A stretch of 64,000 bases of DNA, taken from Formicarius rufipectus (lineage: Eukaryota; Chordata; Aves; Passeriformes; Formicariidae). The notes under the pieces are model-generated. The model worked only from the letters and a program-made list of their open reading frames with translations, did no database searches and was not told where the DNA came from. The translations under genes and the position numbers were made by a program. Below are positions 50,401 to 61,676 of this stretch, piece by piece. Numbering within the stretch: position 1 is the first letter of the stretch; each line of letters opens with the position of its first letter. The DNA lies in assembly GCA_013399695.1 (NCBI GenBank), contig VXAU01001755.1:243391-307390 (forward strand), read 5' to 3'.

Positions 50401-53400
50401 AATTTCTCCAACAACAAAGCAATTTTAAGAAAACACCTGCTCTCTCCAGGCTTGAGGCATGCACCTGCCATTATGCAGTAAGACAAGTTAATGGCGTGGG
50501 TTGTTTGTTGGTGTTTAAGTCAGATTGCTCTGGAGCATGACTCCACACAGAATCATAGTGGCACGATTAAGAGACCATCAAACTGAGACAAGTAGGAAGG
50601 TGTTTGAATGGGAACACCTTTACCCCTGGAGAAGTCTGATTAGGGGCTGCACCATTTGTCAGTGAGAAACAGTCCTTCAGGGACCTGCTGACTGCAGCAT
50701 ACTAGGGGAGTATATAAATTTCAGATGGCGTTTTCAAAGGAGGCTCTATGTATGGGAGTGTGGGTATGAGAGCCAGTGAAAGTTTGACATGCAACACCGA
50801 GCTATGCTGGTAATCCCAGCATGAAGAAAAAAAAACTGTCCAATGCTTATTCAGGTACCTTGAGATTGCATTTATCTCATTCACTAAGCAAGGCATAAAC
50901 AAAACAAAACAAAAAAACAGGGCTAAGACAACATGAGACAGATGCAGGCAGATGGGAGGCAAGAGGTAGCTGCACAGTTGTAAGACTTAGAGCTGCTGAA
51001 GCACCTACTGTCGACAAAGAGAAGGAGGAAGGGGGAAAGACAGGCTTCATTTCCTTCTTAGTAAGTTTTCACTCTCTTTCTGCAGTATAGAAATGCCCAA
51101 ACAAAATTTAAATGATCAGTTTAACTTGTCATCACTCTGCTTATTAAGGACTAATTTTTCCTGTTTCTCAGCCTTTATGACAGCTATTGAGAAAAAATAT
51201 CACTGGCATAAAATATTTAATTTTTTTAATAGTAATTTAAAATGGATGCATTCCACAGCTTTTCCTGTGGTGTTTTGTTTTGGGGAGTTTGGTTGGTTGG
51301 TTTTGTTGTTTTTTTAACATGTTCACCTTGTCAGCTGGATTCTTTGTAACTATGGAAGGAAAGTATTGCTAAGTAACCTGACTCTCATTCCAGACTCGTA
51401 TCTAGACTCTCATCTTGATTTTAGAACAGCAGTTTCAAGACTCAGAATGGAATATAAATGTTTAAGGAGAATGCAAAAATGGTATTCTCCTTTCCATAAG
51501 AATGTGTCTGGTAATTTATTCATTGGAACATTTCCTTACAAATAACTAGCTGTAGCACAGCCAGATGCCTAGGATAGTAGCTAGGAAGTTAACATGCACA
51601 AATGCTTTTGAAGAAATATTACTAAGAAATTCAAACAGTAAAATCAAAATGCAACTTTAACTTGAGACACTCTTTGCAGAGCTGCTTCTTTGTTAGCTAC
51701 TAGTGGGAAGATAGGAAGGCAAGTGTGGTTTATGTGGTAGAGCTGTTCTCTTTCATAAACCCAGAAGGGACCCATTGGTGTCTATGCTATAACAAAAAGC
51801 AGGATATATACAGCAAGGCAATAACCAGCAACAGCAAATTCTTTGGGATCTCTTGTTGTGCTGTAGGGACTGACTTCTAGTAAGGTCACATAACACAGAT
51901 AAACAGATAAACAATACAGATGAACGAACTTGGGAATGTTACCATCATTTGCTTATCACACATTATGAATTCTTTTTTCCTTCTCATATTAATGTGATAG
52001 ACTGTAAAGTGAAGAATTACATTTAGAACAACACTACTTCACCAGTAATGTGTTCGGTATATAATAAGCAGAAAAAAATATTAAAAGACAGTTCCTATAA
52101 AAGCATTGATTTTAGACTCTACATTGGAACATCAAGCTACACCTGAGGTCCTGATTTATATTAAGTAGGTGTCAAAATCTTACAGCTTCATCTGATGGTG
52201 TAAGATCTGCTCCACTTGGATTAATGTGGAAGAATGAACATTCCTTCAAGAAAGTTGAAGGCAGGATTTTCTAGCTAGAAAGAAAATATGAATATTTTTT
52301 CTGGAAAAATACAAAGCTCACATTACTCATCCTCAAAACCCCAAAGGGTTTCATATTTATTTAATTCATAACTACCTCCTTTATATAAAATCAATAAAGT
52401 AAATAATAAAATAAACATTCACACTTTTCAGTCTGAGAAGTATCAAAAAGAAAATAACACAAAGCAGTTGATCCTATTCATGCAACTAGGCCTTGATAAT
52501 AAGTATGGAGCAACAAGCAATGAAGGGATGATCAGGAACACAGAACTCCAGCAGAACCATTTGAATGCTTCATCTTTGAAAGTTTATCAAAGCAGGAAAC
52601 TACTAACCATCAGTCATCAGTTTTGCTTAATTCTTAGATAAAAAGAAAAAAAAGTACCTCTTGATACAAACATTAAGAAGCCAGTTGCTCACACAGAAGG
52701 GAATAACATCAATGTGCAGACTCAAATTTATGTTAAAAAATCTTATGCTCGTTTTAAGTAGACAGTTGCATTACATATCAGTATAAGTTTTGAAATGTAT
52801 TTTTGTCCTTTACTAGGCCAAATCAAAGTATTTCAAATATTCTTACTGTATGTCCCAGAGTCTATAGTCCATTTGGAAGCATTTAGAATTGAGATTGTTT
52901 TGGTTTTAACTAGTACTTCTGTTTCCTCCCATTCTCTTTGCTTTTTTTTCTGGTCAAAAGTAAAAGAAAGAACTCTGAAATTTCGAAAATACTCAAATGT
53001 TATCCGAATAACCATATTTTTCAAAACAACAAGTTTTGAAGACAGCATAGGTAATTAAAATCTGTTTAATCTGCATTCCTGTATGCTAATTTTTCACTAG
53101 CATCTACCTGTTGATGTGTATGTAAGTATGTACAAGAAAAGATCAAAATAACTTAGTACACTCAGATTAAAGCAACATTGACAAACATTTCATCAACTTT
53201 GGTTAACAATCCCACTGAATAAAAAGGGATTTATGGAGAGGGTCCTCATTGAAATCCTTCTCATGAGCAATGCTAACGTACAGAGGGACTTTTTTTCCTC
53301 TTTCAAATCAGGTCACCAATTTTTAAAATCATATAATAATTCAGTAACCCTTGCTATAGTAATTATGTACTACTTACTAAGCCAAGGGACAACACTGAGA

Positions 53401-55129
53401 AGGTTTAAACTCATGAGCTCACATAATATTGAACACGTTGACCACAGATACAGGATTTACACATTTAGAAAACATCGATGAATGAGAGCTAGTGAACAGT
53501 TTTAGGTGATATTAGACTCTTCTTAAATGCATTTCCATGAGGAGACCTTGGTTTCAGCCTATAACTGAGCTCAGCATAGGGAGACTTGCATGTCTCTCTC
53601 TCATAGGATCATCAGATGACAGTGTGAACTGTCATTCTCCTCCAAAAATCTCCCACACAGCAAACCAGCATTATACCTCACACTTTTGAGACAGAAATAT
53701 AACCTATTCATAACGGTGGAAAATAATCTAATACTAATCAAAACAAGCAGATTTAAGAGAAATTTCTTTACTTACTTAGGAATTTGACTATAGAATCACA
53801 TCTAATTGTGAAGCCCTCCAAAGCAAAAACGTGGAACATCTACAAAACACGGTAGGTTTATAATGTAACTCAGTTTACAACCTGAAATTTTCTGAAACTA
53901 ATATTTTTGTCTACATTATCTTTGGTAAGAAAATTCTGTGCTGTGTCCTATTTTTTCTTTTTTTTTCATTATCACCGGAAGCAAGGATCATGGTAATTAT
54001 ACAATCATTTAATAAACCTACCTCTGAAAACTGCTTTTTGTGTCAGACTGTCAGAATTCACCAATTTTTGCAATGTAGTGCTGGGCTGAGAGCAGAAGAC
54101 AAAGACATATTACATAATATGCATTTATTCCCAGTGCGTACTTTTAAATGTATAGCTGGATTTAACACTACGATAATCTCATTCTTATTAATGTAACCAT
54201 CCCAGTTGCAGTACCTCGGTTTATGATCCTCATTCATTCACATCCATCAAGCTGCCGAGTCTGATTGCCACTGTGTTTTCTAAAAGAATTCAGAGTAATT
54301 TTAAATTTTAATACAAAAGTATATAGTATTGGAAAGCTCTATCAAATGTATACAGTCAGTTTAAAATTGTTTACTCATTCCACATTTTATTTTGGCTAGC
54401 ACGAACTACAAAATATTTCTATGGGCACATTCAGCTCTTAAGCAGTTGAGACCCTCCATGTTTCTAATGCTAGCCTTTTCCTGATGAGCTATTAGGGGTA
54501 TATGTTCGCTCTAGCCGTGTAAAATATAGATTTGAAAAGTGTCACTTGTTTAAATAAAAAACTCATTTGCATTTTTACCCAGAATAGGAAACTAATGATA
54601 TTCAGAAGGACGTGTTTTGACCATAACAAAAACAGGATTTTAAATATATTTCTGTTGATCATTGTGGAACCTATACAGCTCAAAATAGTGCTCCTTAGTC
54701 ATAACCCACAAAGCTGGTAATGTATACCCCAATTTGTAAAACATTTAAGGACATGCTTTCCTTTACATATGCACACAAAGCACTTTCCTAGGCTGCAATT
54801 AAGGACATTCATAAAAGTGAAAACATTTCCCAGATGAGATGTGAGGAAGTGATTGGCTACACTGTTAAAATACAGTCAACACAAGCACATGCTAAAAGTA
54901 ATTGATTTAAACACCTTGTTAAACCAGAGCCTGAATTGCAATTGCCAAGCCAATTTCCATCTCGTCAACTTTACAATTAATACTGTCAGGGAGCAAGGAC
55001 TTACTAAAGGGACTGTGATCCCTTTATTAGCAGCATTTACTGTGGTCCATTGCTCATACTCAAGTGATAAAAGCCGTCATTTATCTGAACAGAATATTAT
55101 ATGTACCATCATTGCATTGAGCCCAAATA
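47481..55129. other. Non-coding DNA with possible conserved elements
   Basis: No gene is recognised. A small duplicated TATATTATATTAGA block lies at 48343-48412. Two stretches look like possible conserved non-coding elements: 49760-50290 and 54770-55110 (the latter with TTGCCAAGCCAA, ACAATTAATA and TTTATTAGC). A CAAAA-rich run lies near 50904-50928. The remaining sequence shows nothing I can name. Confidence 0.5.
48343..48412. repeat. Local AT-rich duplication
   Basis: TATATTATATTAGA occurs at 48343 and 48387, and AATACTATTCCTAG is followed directly by the near copy AATATTATTCCTAA (48357-48384). It is a small local duplication without evident role. Confidence 0.8.
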
Positions 55130-55232
55130 CAGAATCATAGAACCACAGAATGGTTTGTGTTGGAAAGGACCTTCCAAGCTCCCTGCTATGGGTAGGGATG
55201 CTATTCACTAGACCAGGTTATGGATAAACACC
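55130..55232 (-). mobile_element. CR1 LINE 3' end fragment
   Basis: CAGAATCATAGAACCACAG and GAATGGTTTGTGTTGGAAAGG are the complement of the CR1 3' end (8-bp terminal repeats plus conserved 3' untranslated region). CTGCTATGGGTAGGGATGC and CACTAGACCAGGTTATGGA continue the match. The element is on the minus strand with its 3' terminus at about 55130 and is 5'-truncated to roughly 100 bp. Confidence 0.93.
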
Positions 55233-58200
55233 TCAAAAGCAATTTGTGCTAGTGTGCAGCCATGTCAGCACACAAGTGATGCAGAAATGTAAAGAAGCCA
55301 TTTGAAGCCATCAGTTTCTGGGGAAAAAGGAAGCTCTACTGTGGACTCACCAGTGTTACCACTGGTCACAGTGACATGAAAACATGCGTCAGAGACATGC
55401 TGATTCCCAGCACATATGCCACAGAGTACATCTATTTGCATTTTCAGCACTAACTGATTTGCAACCACATCTTCCCTATCACAATACGGTGTTCAGGATT
55501 TCAAGTTGTATCCAGAAGGGTTTGAAAACAGAACAAAGCTCAGTTTGCAATTAAGCAAGCTTTTCATTGCAGGGACGGTGAAACAGCCAGTGCAGTGGAT
55601 ATCAAGACATAATGCCTCGCTGCCACCTAGAGGAAATCTAGGCACTCTCTTATCATCGTATAAAACCTTTCCTGGTTCTCCTACTTAAAATGCAGATATC
55701 CTGTACTGAGTTACAAGGATAAAGTGGATTAATCTGAAGTTTACTAAGCATGCGATGAAGTAAATCAAAGCTTTATGGAAAATGGATATCAGTTAACAGT
55801 CAGTTAAATATCCAGGTCCTTGTAGTACCGAGATCATCGTAGTTAAGCCCAAAGGCTGTGACATCTTGCAATACAGGGATCTCTTTCAGAAGCAACAAAA
55901 ATCTTTACTAAATATAAGTATGTATATTTTATTACCTAAAGGCAAAAACTACAGATACAATGTACAGTCAGACAGTACAAAACCAGTAATACAGTTCTCA
56001 TATTTTAGTCTTTAAAAAAAGAACACAAAACATTTCAAAGAAGCTTCTGGATTTTATTTTTTTCACATTTGCTCCACTAAAATGCTTGCTGGCTTCTTGA
56101 GTGTTGAAATGTTGCATTAAGAAAATTTAAAACCAAAGCTATGAAGCAACTCTAGACAAGTTTAAGTAAAAGCCACTGTCCTTGTTCACTTCTATAACTT
56201 TTATTGGTATTATCATTTCAGCTGACATTTTCCATATGGGGTGTCTGCACAGACTGGATTTGAGGGAGTTTTGTTTTAATTATTCAGCAATCCTGTTTAG
56301 AAGTAGTTAAATAAGCAATTTGTAAACAAACTTGAGAGACTTGAGGTGGGTGGGAAAAAGGTCCATCTAAAAAACTATTATTTTGGCTGCTGCACTAATA
56401 AATTCTAGTACTTCTTAAACTTCAAAGGGGAATTTCAAATTTGCTACCTTTTGAAGGACTTGAGTTCATCCACATCCGGCCATGTTCTACAGCTGTGAAA
56501 CAAACTATCACTTGCATGTGGTCAGCAGAGATCTTCAAAGAGCTTAGTAGTTCAGTTCTGCAAAGAGTCTGCCTAGAATGAGAACACTCACAGTTCCCAG
56601 AAAACAAAAAGAAAGGACTACATTGATACAGCATTTTGTTAGGCATGTTCCAACCCATTTATTCGGGATTTTCCTTAAAACAGTTAGAGGGGCTTTTTCA
56701 GAGAGTATAGGACACCAATCAAGAGTAGATTTACTAAGGGTATGTCTCAGTTATTCCATTTTCTTTTTACTCACATTTTTGTTGTTCTTTTATTTTGTTG
56801 TTGTTGGGTTTACTCCCAGTTTTTTCCCCTGCTACTATAAGGCAAACAAGAGAGTGAACAGAGGTTCTCTTCAACATTTTTAACCCTGTTTGGAACAGGC
56901 AAGAACTGGCAGAAAATTTCAGAGGTCAACTGTTTGTTTTTTTTCCAGGACACATACATTTAACTGGGGCAAGTATAAGAAAGCTGAGTGCAGTTATTAC
57001 ACATGCATTCTGCAAGTGACATTAAGCTTATTTATTAGTTACTCAGCTTGTGCCTTTTTAGTGCCCATGGAAAATGGAAGATATGGATGTAACTCAAATT
57101 CATCCTGGTGAGAAGCAGAAATACAAAGCAGACTGAACAGGCAGGAAAACAGCTTCCCTGAGAAGAGGGTTAAGTGCAAGACAGGAATGATGGCTGTGAC
57201 TGAAATGCAGCCGCTTCATGACAGTATGCTCTGAATACTCTCCAATGTTATCACAGGCTACGAATACCCAGTCTGCATGACAGTCTTATAAAAAATATCC
57301 TTCTCATGAAATCTGTGTTTTTCACAGCATTAAAAATACCCAAGAAAATGCTTTTTTTCTTCCACTGGGAACCTGAATTGACAGGAGAACTGTATTCACA
57401 TTTACTTAATATCTTCAGGCAGGCTGCTTGAGGACTTCAGATCTATGCACTCTTTATCAGATATTTTTAATCATGTGTGCCTAAGCCACCAGCTAGACTG
57501 AGGCCAATGCTTTATTCACTTCCTTACCCTCTCCAAAAGTGGACTGTGACTGCACTTACTGTTTTTTCAGCTACACAGCTGAAAGTCTTCTGATTTTTTT
57601 GTCTGCAGAAGACAATTCATCTGACCATAACTTTCTGGATGAGCAGTCTAGGAAAAAAAAAAAAAAAAAAANCAAAGAAAAAAGGCGACAAAAAAGCCGT
57701 AACATTAAAATACCAAACAGCTAGAGGAGGGAAAAAAATGGATAATGTGCCAACTGGAAAGACGTTCTCAACTGGAAAAAGGAAATTATTTTTCACTGTT
57801 TGTTTCACACTGTGTGAGGGCAATGGAAATTTCTTTCTTTGAAATGACCAGGATTATGGAGAGAAATATGATCCCATTATCAGTTTATTCCCCTCTTGGG
57901 AAGAACCCATAAGCCTCCCTAACTTTAACTGTTTGGGTCAAAAGTGTGAGGTCACTATACTCTCTGACATAGATAGTATTGGTATCATAAAGAGGAATTT
58001 CAATTTCAGGATTATCTCTTTAGTAACATATCTTAATACTTGACATTATCATCGACTTTTCGTCCTGGGGCTTACCTGCTACATCAGTTAACAGATTTAA
58101 TTGCACTCCACCATATTATATATTATTTTAAGGACTGATCTCAACTGAAACTGCTTCAGCTGTAGTTTCAGATACTCAGACAGTTACTGGAAAAGTTATT

Positions 58201-60679
58201 CCATTTTATCAGAACTTTTCTCAAATTCCTTGACTGGTGCCCTGAGTTGGCAATAGCTCAATGCCTCTAGAACTGAGATGTGAGAGGTAGCCAAAAATCC
58301 TGTTTTAAAGTATTCATATTTATGAATTTGGAGCAATGGAGCTGCTGCCAGCTATTAGAGTTGCTTAGTTCTTTTTGTGCTACTGGAAGTACATAAGAAA
58401 AGCATTTCTCATTCTTGAGTCCAAAAAAACAGCCATAGAACTGGATGATACCAATATCCAGCAGCTCACTATCTCCAGTTAGCAATGATACTACTGTTTC
58501 CTCCCTCTGCACTATCTCAACTGCTGTGCACCTGTATGGGTATTGAACCCTGCACAACATTTGTTGGGCTAAAGCATTAACCTAACAGAAAACTAGATCC
58601 TAAAAAACAGGGAGTAGAGGGACGAATGGAACTCGGTTGGCTCCCATAAATTTCTGACAGCCACCAAAGCTGGCACATGAGGGAAGGGTAGAGCCAAAAA
58701 TAAGTGAAAAGGAAGAAGCAAAGAAGTGGACTGAAAAATCATCTTTCAAATACAACAAAAGTTGAGGTTTGTTGGATCAAGATTCTCAATCTATAGGGCT
58801 CACATGAGCCTTTTGCTAGAACAGCTTTTCATAATCAGCAAGAATGGCAGTCCTGTGTCCACTTACCTCATCCTTGAACATCTGACAATTAAATAAAGTT
58901 ACTTGGCGTGAAAGATTTTGCTCATATTTCTGGCATTTACCCCAAAGACATGCCAATATTTCAGAGTAACACTTTCTCTGCAACTTGATATACTTCAGAG
59001 AAGCGGGAAGATAACATGAATTCAGTTTACTATTAATATGGATCATGAAATTGGTTCCATTTCCATAGTTGCAGAAAAATCAGTCAAGTTAACCTACATG
59101 CCATGAAGCTATTACAGCAAAGGAAAACTTCCCAATAAACCTGCTTATGAAAGAACAGTATTTAGTACTTCTAATTCCAAATGTTAGTGAAATTATTTAC
59201 TGTTAGACATCATATGAATGTGTGAAACCTACAGTGACATTGAGAAAAAACTGCGACTCATTGCAAGGTCCTTCTCATCATAGTCCATCAGTCATTTGTT
59301 ATCAACCATTTCCCTAATTATTTCAGGTTCAACATTATTTTCAAAATGGTTCTCATCCTATTACATTGAATGGTAATTTTGGACTGAAAGACAAGATATG
59401 AAGCTTTAAGAGCGATTTGCAACTCCTTGTCATTGTTCATGGTAAATGGGACAGTAATATCTCTTCAGTAAAGAAGGTATAAGAAGTATAAAAAATAAGT
59501 AATCATTAGGCTAATGTGCAATCAAGTTTAATGGTCATTTGTTTTTCCTTTGGAGTATTTTCTTCATGACAAGGTACAGCTGTTAAAGCTTCAACAGATC
59601 TTGATTTTTCTGTCAGAAAAAAAAATAAAAATCTGCAGTTTGCTGAATATTTTCCAAGTGTAGTTCCCAGTTGCCACAATGGTAGTAGACATTCTGGTGA
59701 ATCGCCAGCTGAATCTACACGAAGAAGTTCTTGGCATCGCAAAAAATCATTTTGCAGAGTCTGTCACACACTCTAGTAGGATCCAACAGTGAATTACAAA
59801 AGTACTGCTTCAAAGGTTTCACAAATCCTTCTTTGGAGTTGATCTGAAGCCTCCAAAATACACAAGTGTTGCAATATGGGCATACAATAACTTCAGAACT
59901 ATGAATGTCTGACATCTGCTGTCATCTCCATCCACACCCATGAAACAGTATTGCAAAGAGCCAGAAAGCTGGCCTATCTTCTAGCAGTGAAGAGCAGGAA
60001 AGTTTTGAATATTCCTGTACTTTGCAAAATGCTTGCTGAAAAATTCTCACAGAAAAGTGTGTTCAGTGATACTGACAGAGTGGGTGCTCAGGACAAGATG
60101 ACAGCAGGCTACCATTTGTGTGAATTCGATACTCAGATTTGATTCATATCTAATAAATTGTTGATCTTGTTTTTTACCGAAATAGTCAAAATCCAAGCAG
60201 TGTTTAGCTGCAATTGGTCTGCTGTGCTACAAGTTGTTTCAATACTCTCCCAACTGGATGCATTTGCAAGCATCTCAGACTACTGTGTAACTCAAAATAA
60301 AATGCAACTCTTTCCCACATCACTTGAAACCTTGGGGTTTGCATTCTGTGAACATTTAGAATTGTCAGACTATCTGGAGAGCAAGGAGAGGTGAAAAGAA
60401 GGAGAAAGCTTGTTTGAAAAAAATTCATTTAACAGTTCAAAACACTTTACACTATATACCCCAGCCTTAATTATAATTGACTCTGAAGGACACATTTTGC
60501 ACACAACCATGCTGAAGGCATTTAATCTCTTTCAGCATGCATGTGCATAAAGCTCTCATCATGGGATATCTCGACAGAAATTGTAGTTGCTAGAATAAAA
60601 GATAGAATATGTAACAAAATGCTATTAAAATCTTATTTCCTTCTTTTCCCAAATATAAATCTAAAAGAGCTTAGAGGAT
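55233..60679. other. Non-coding DNA, no gene recognised
   Basis: AT-rich sequence. An A-run with an N lies at 57652-57680. The stretch 59500-60400 carries neighbouring open frames on both strands (60-78 codons) that could be read as a decayed retrocopy, but I cannot identify a parent gene. Nothing else is recognised. Confidence 0.55.
57652..57680. repeat. Poly-A tract with an undetermined base
   Basis: About 20 A followed by an N at 57672 and further A-rich sequence. The N probably reflects uncertain homopolymer length. Confidence 0.95.
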
Positions 60680-60710
60680 TTTTTCAGTCTAAATGATTCT
60701 GTGATGCTAA
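60680..60710 (+). mobile_element. Probable CR1 3' terminal remnant
   Basis: CAGTCTAAATGATTCTGTGA resembles the last bases of CR1 in sense orientation (a conserved AAATGATTCTRTGATTCT terminus). Only about 30 bp can be assigned, so a chance match or severe truncation cannot be separated. Confidence 0.4.
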
Positions 60711-61054
60711 GAAACGTTAAGTCCTCATTAATATACTTTATATTCATTTAAGGACCTATAAAATTCCACATATATGCAGTGCCCCTCCTGACTCTGTTCA
60801 AAGATAGTTATTAGGATCTGGAGCAATGCCTCTATTTCTGACCTCTTCTGACACTCGAACTGAATCGTATCTAAATCCTGGTTCTTAAAACTTATTTGCT
60901 TTAGAAGATATGTCTTTAGAAGCATGTTGTTCTTATCCTAGATGCAGTTGTTCTGTCAACAGTCCATGCATAGCGGAACATAATCTTGGATGTAAAAAAT
61001 AAAATTTAAAAGTAAACACCCACAGAAAGCAGTGAACTTATTAGCACGAAGTCT
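60711..61054. other. Non-coding DNA
   Basis: AT-rich spacer between the CR1 remnant and the LTR; nothing recognised. Confidence 0.6.
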
Positions 61055-61676
61055 TGTCATGGTTTTAACACAGCAGGCAGTGAAATACCTCACAGCAGGT
61101 CACTACTCAATCCCCCTACAGCACCCCAGAGGGATGAGAGAGAGAACTGAGGGGCAAAAAAGAGTTAGATTTGTGGGTTGAGATAAAGAGACAGTTTAGT
61201 AGGAGAGAAAAGGAAGAGAAAATAATAATTGTAATACCAACACTACTACTACTAAGAGGATTAGAATATGCAAGGCAAGTGATGCACAGAGCAAGGTCTC
61301 ACCACTTGCTGAATGATGCCCAACCATACTCAAACAACAAGCCCTGGGCCACCTGACTTTCTAGTTTATATACTGAGAATGCTATCATATGGTATGGAAC
61401 AACCCTTAGGCCAGTTTGGGTCAGCTGTCCTGGTTGTGTCTCCTCCCAGCTTCTTGTGACCCCCTGCCTCCTCAATGGTGGGGTGACACAAGAAGCTGAA
61501 AAGTTCTTGACTCTGTGCAAGCATGGCTTAGCTTAGTAGTCTGAGATGCTTGCAAATGTTTTACCAACAAGTAAAACATCAGTATGTTATCAACATCACA
61601 CTCATCCTGAATCCAAAACACAGCACAATGCTGCTACTAGGAAGAAAATTAGTCCTATTCCAACAAAACCAGGATA
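61055..61676 (-). mobile_element. Solo LTR, 622 bp, ERVL-type
   Basis: The plus strand shows TGTCATGGTTTTAACACAGC at the left and AAAACCAGGATA at the right. These are the complements of an LTR that ends in ACCATGACA and starts in TATCCTGG (the first dinucleotide TG is mutated to TA). Inside are strings I recognise from the abundant ERVL LTR family of birds: GTGGGTTGAGATAAAGA, AAGTGATGCACA, CCAGTTTGGGTCAGCTGTCC and CTCCCAGCTTCTTGTG. On the minus strand a clean TATATAAA (plus-strand TTTATATA, 61365-61372) sits mid-element as the U3 promoter box, which fixes the orientation. Flanking pentamers AGTCT and GGTCC agree in three of five positions, possibly a decayed 5-bp duplication. No internal retroviral genes are present. 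Confidence 0.88.
61365..61372 (-). promoter_or_regulatory. TATA box of the ERVL-type LTR
   Basis: TATATAAA on the minus strand, 305-312 bp from the LTR start at 61676. This is the usual place for the U3 promoter. Whether it is still active is unknown. Confidence 0.6.

Noticed and set aside
50546..50575. AGAATCATAGTGGCACGATT resembling a CR1 3' tip
   Set aside because: Only about 12 bp fit and the conserved GGTTTGGGTTGGAAGG block does not follow.
60158..60394. Faint resemblance of QLDAFASISDYC to the core of MutS-homologue proteins
   Set aside because: The similarity is limited to a few residues, and the next expected conserved segment is absent.
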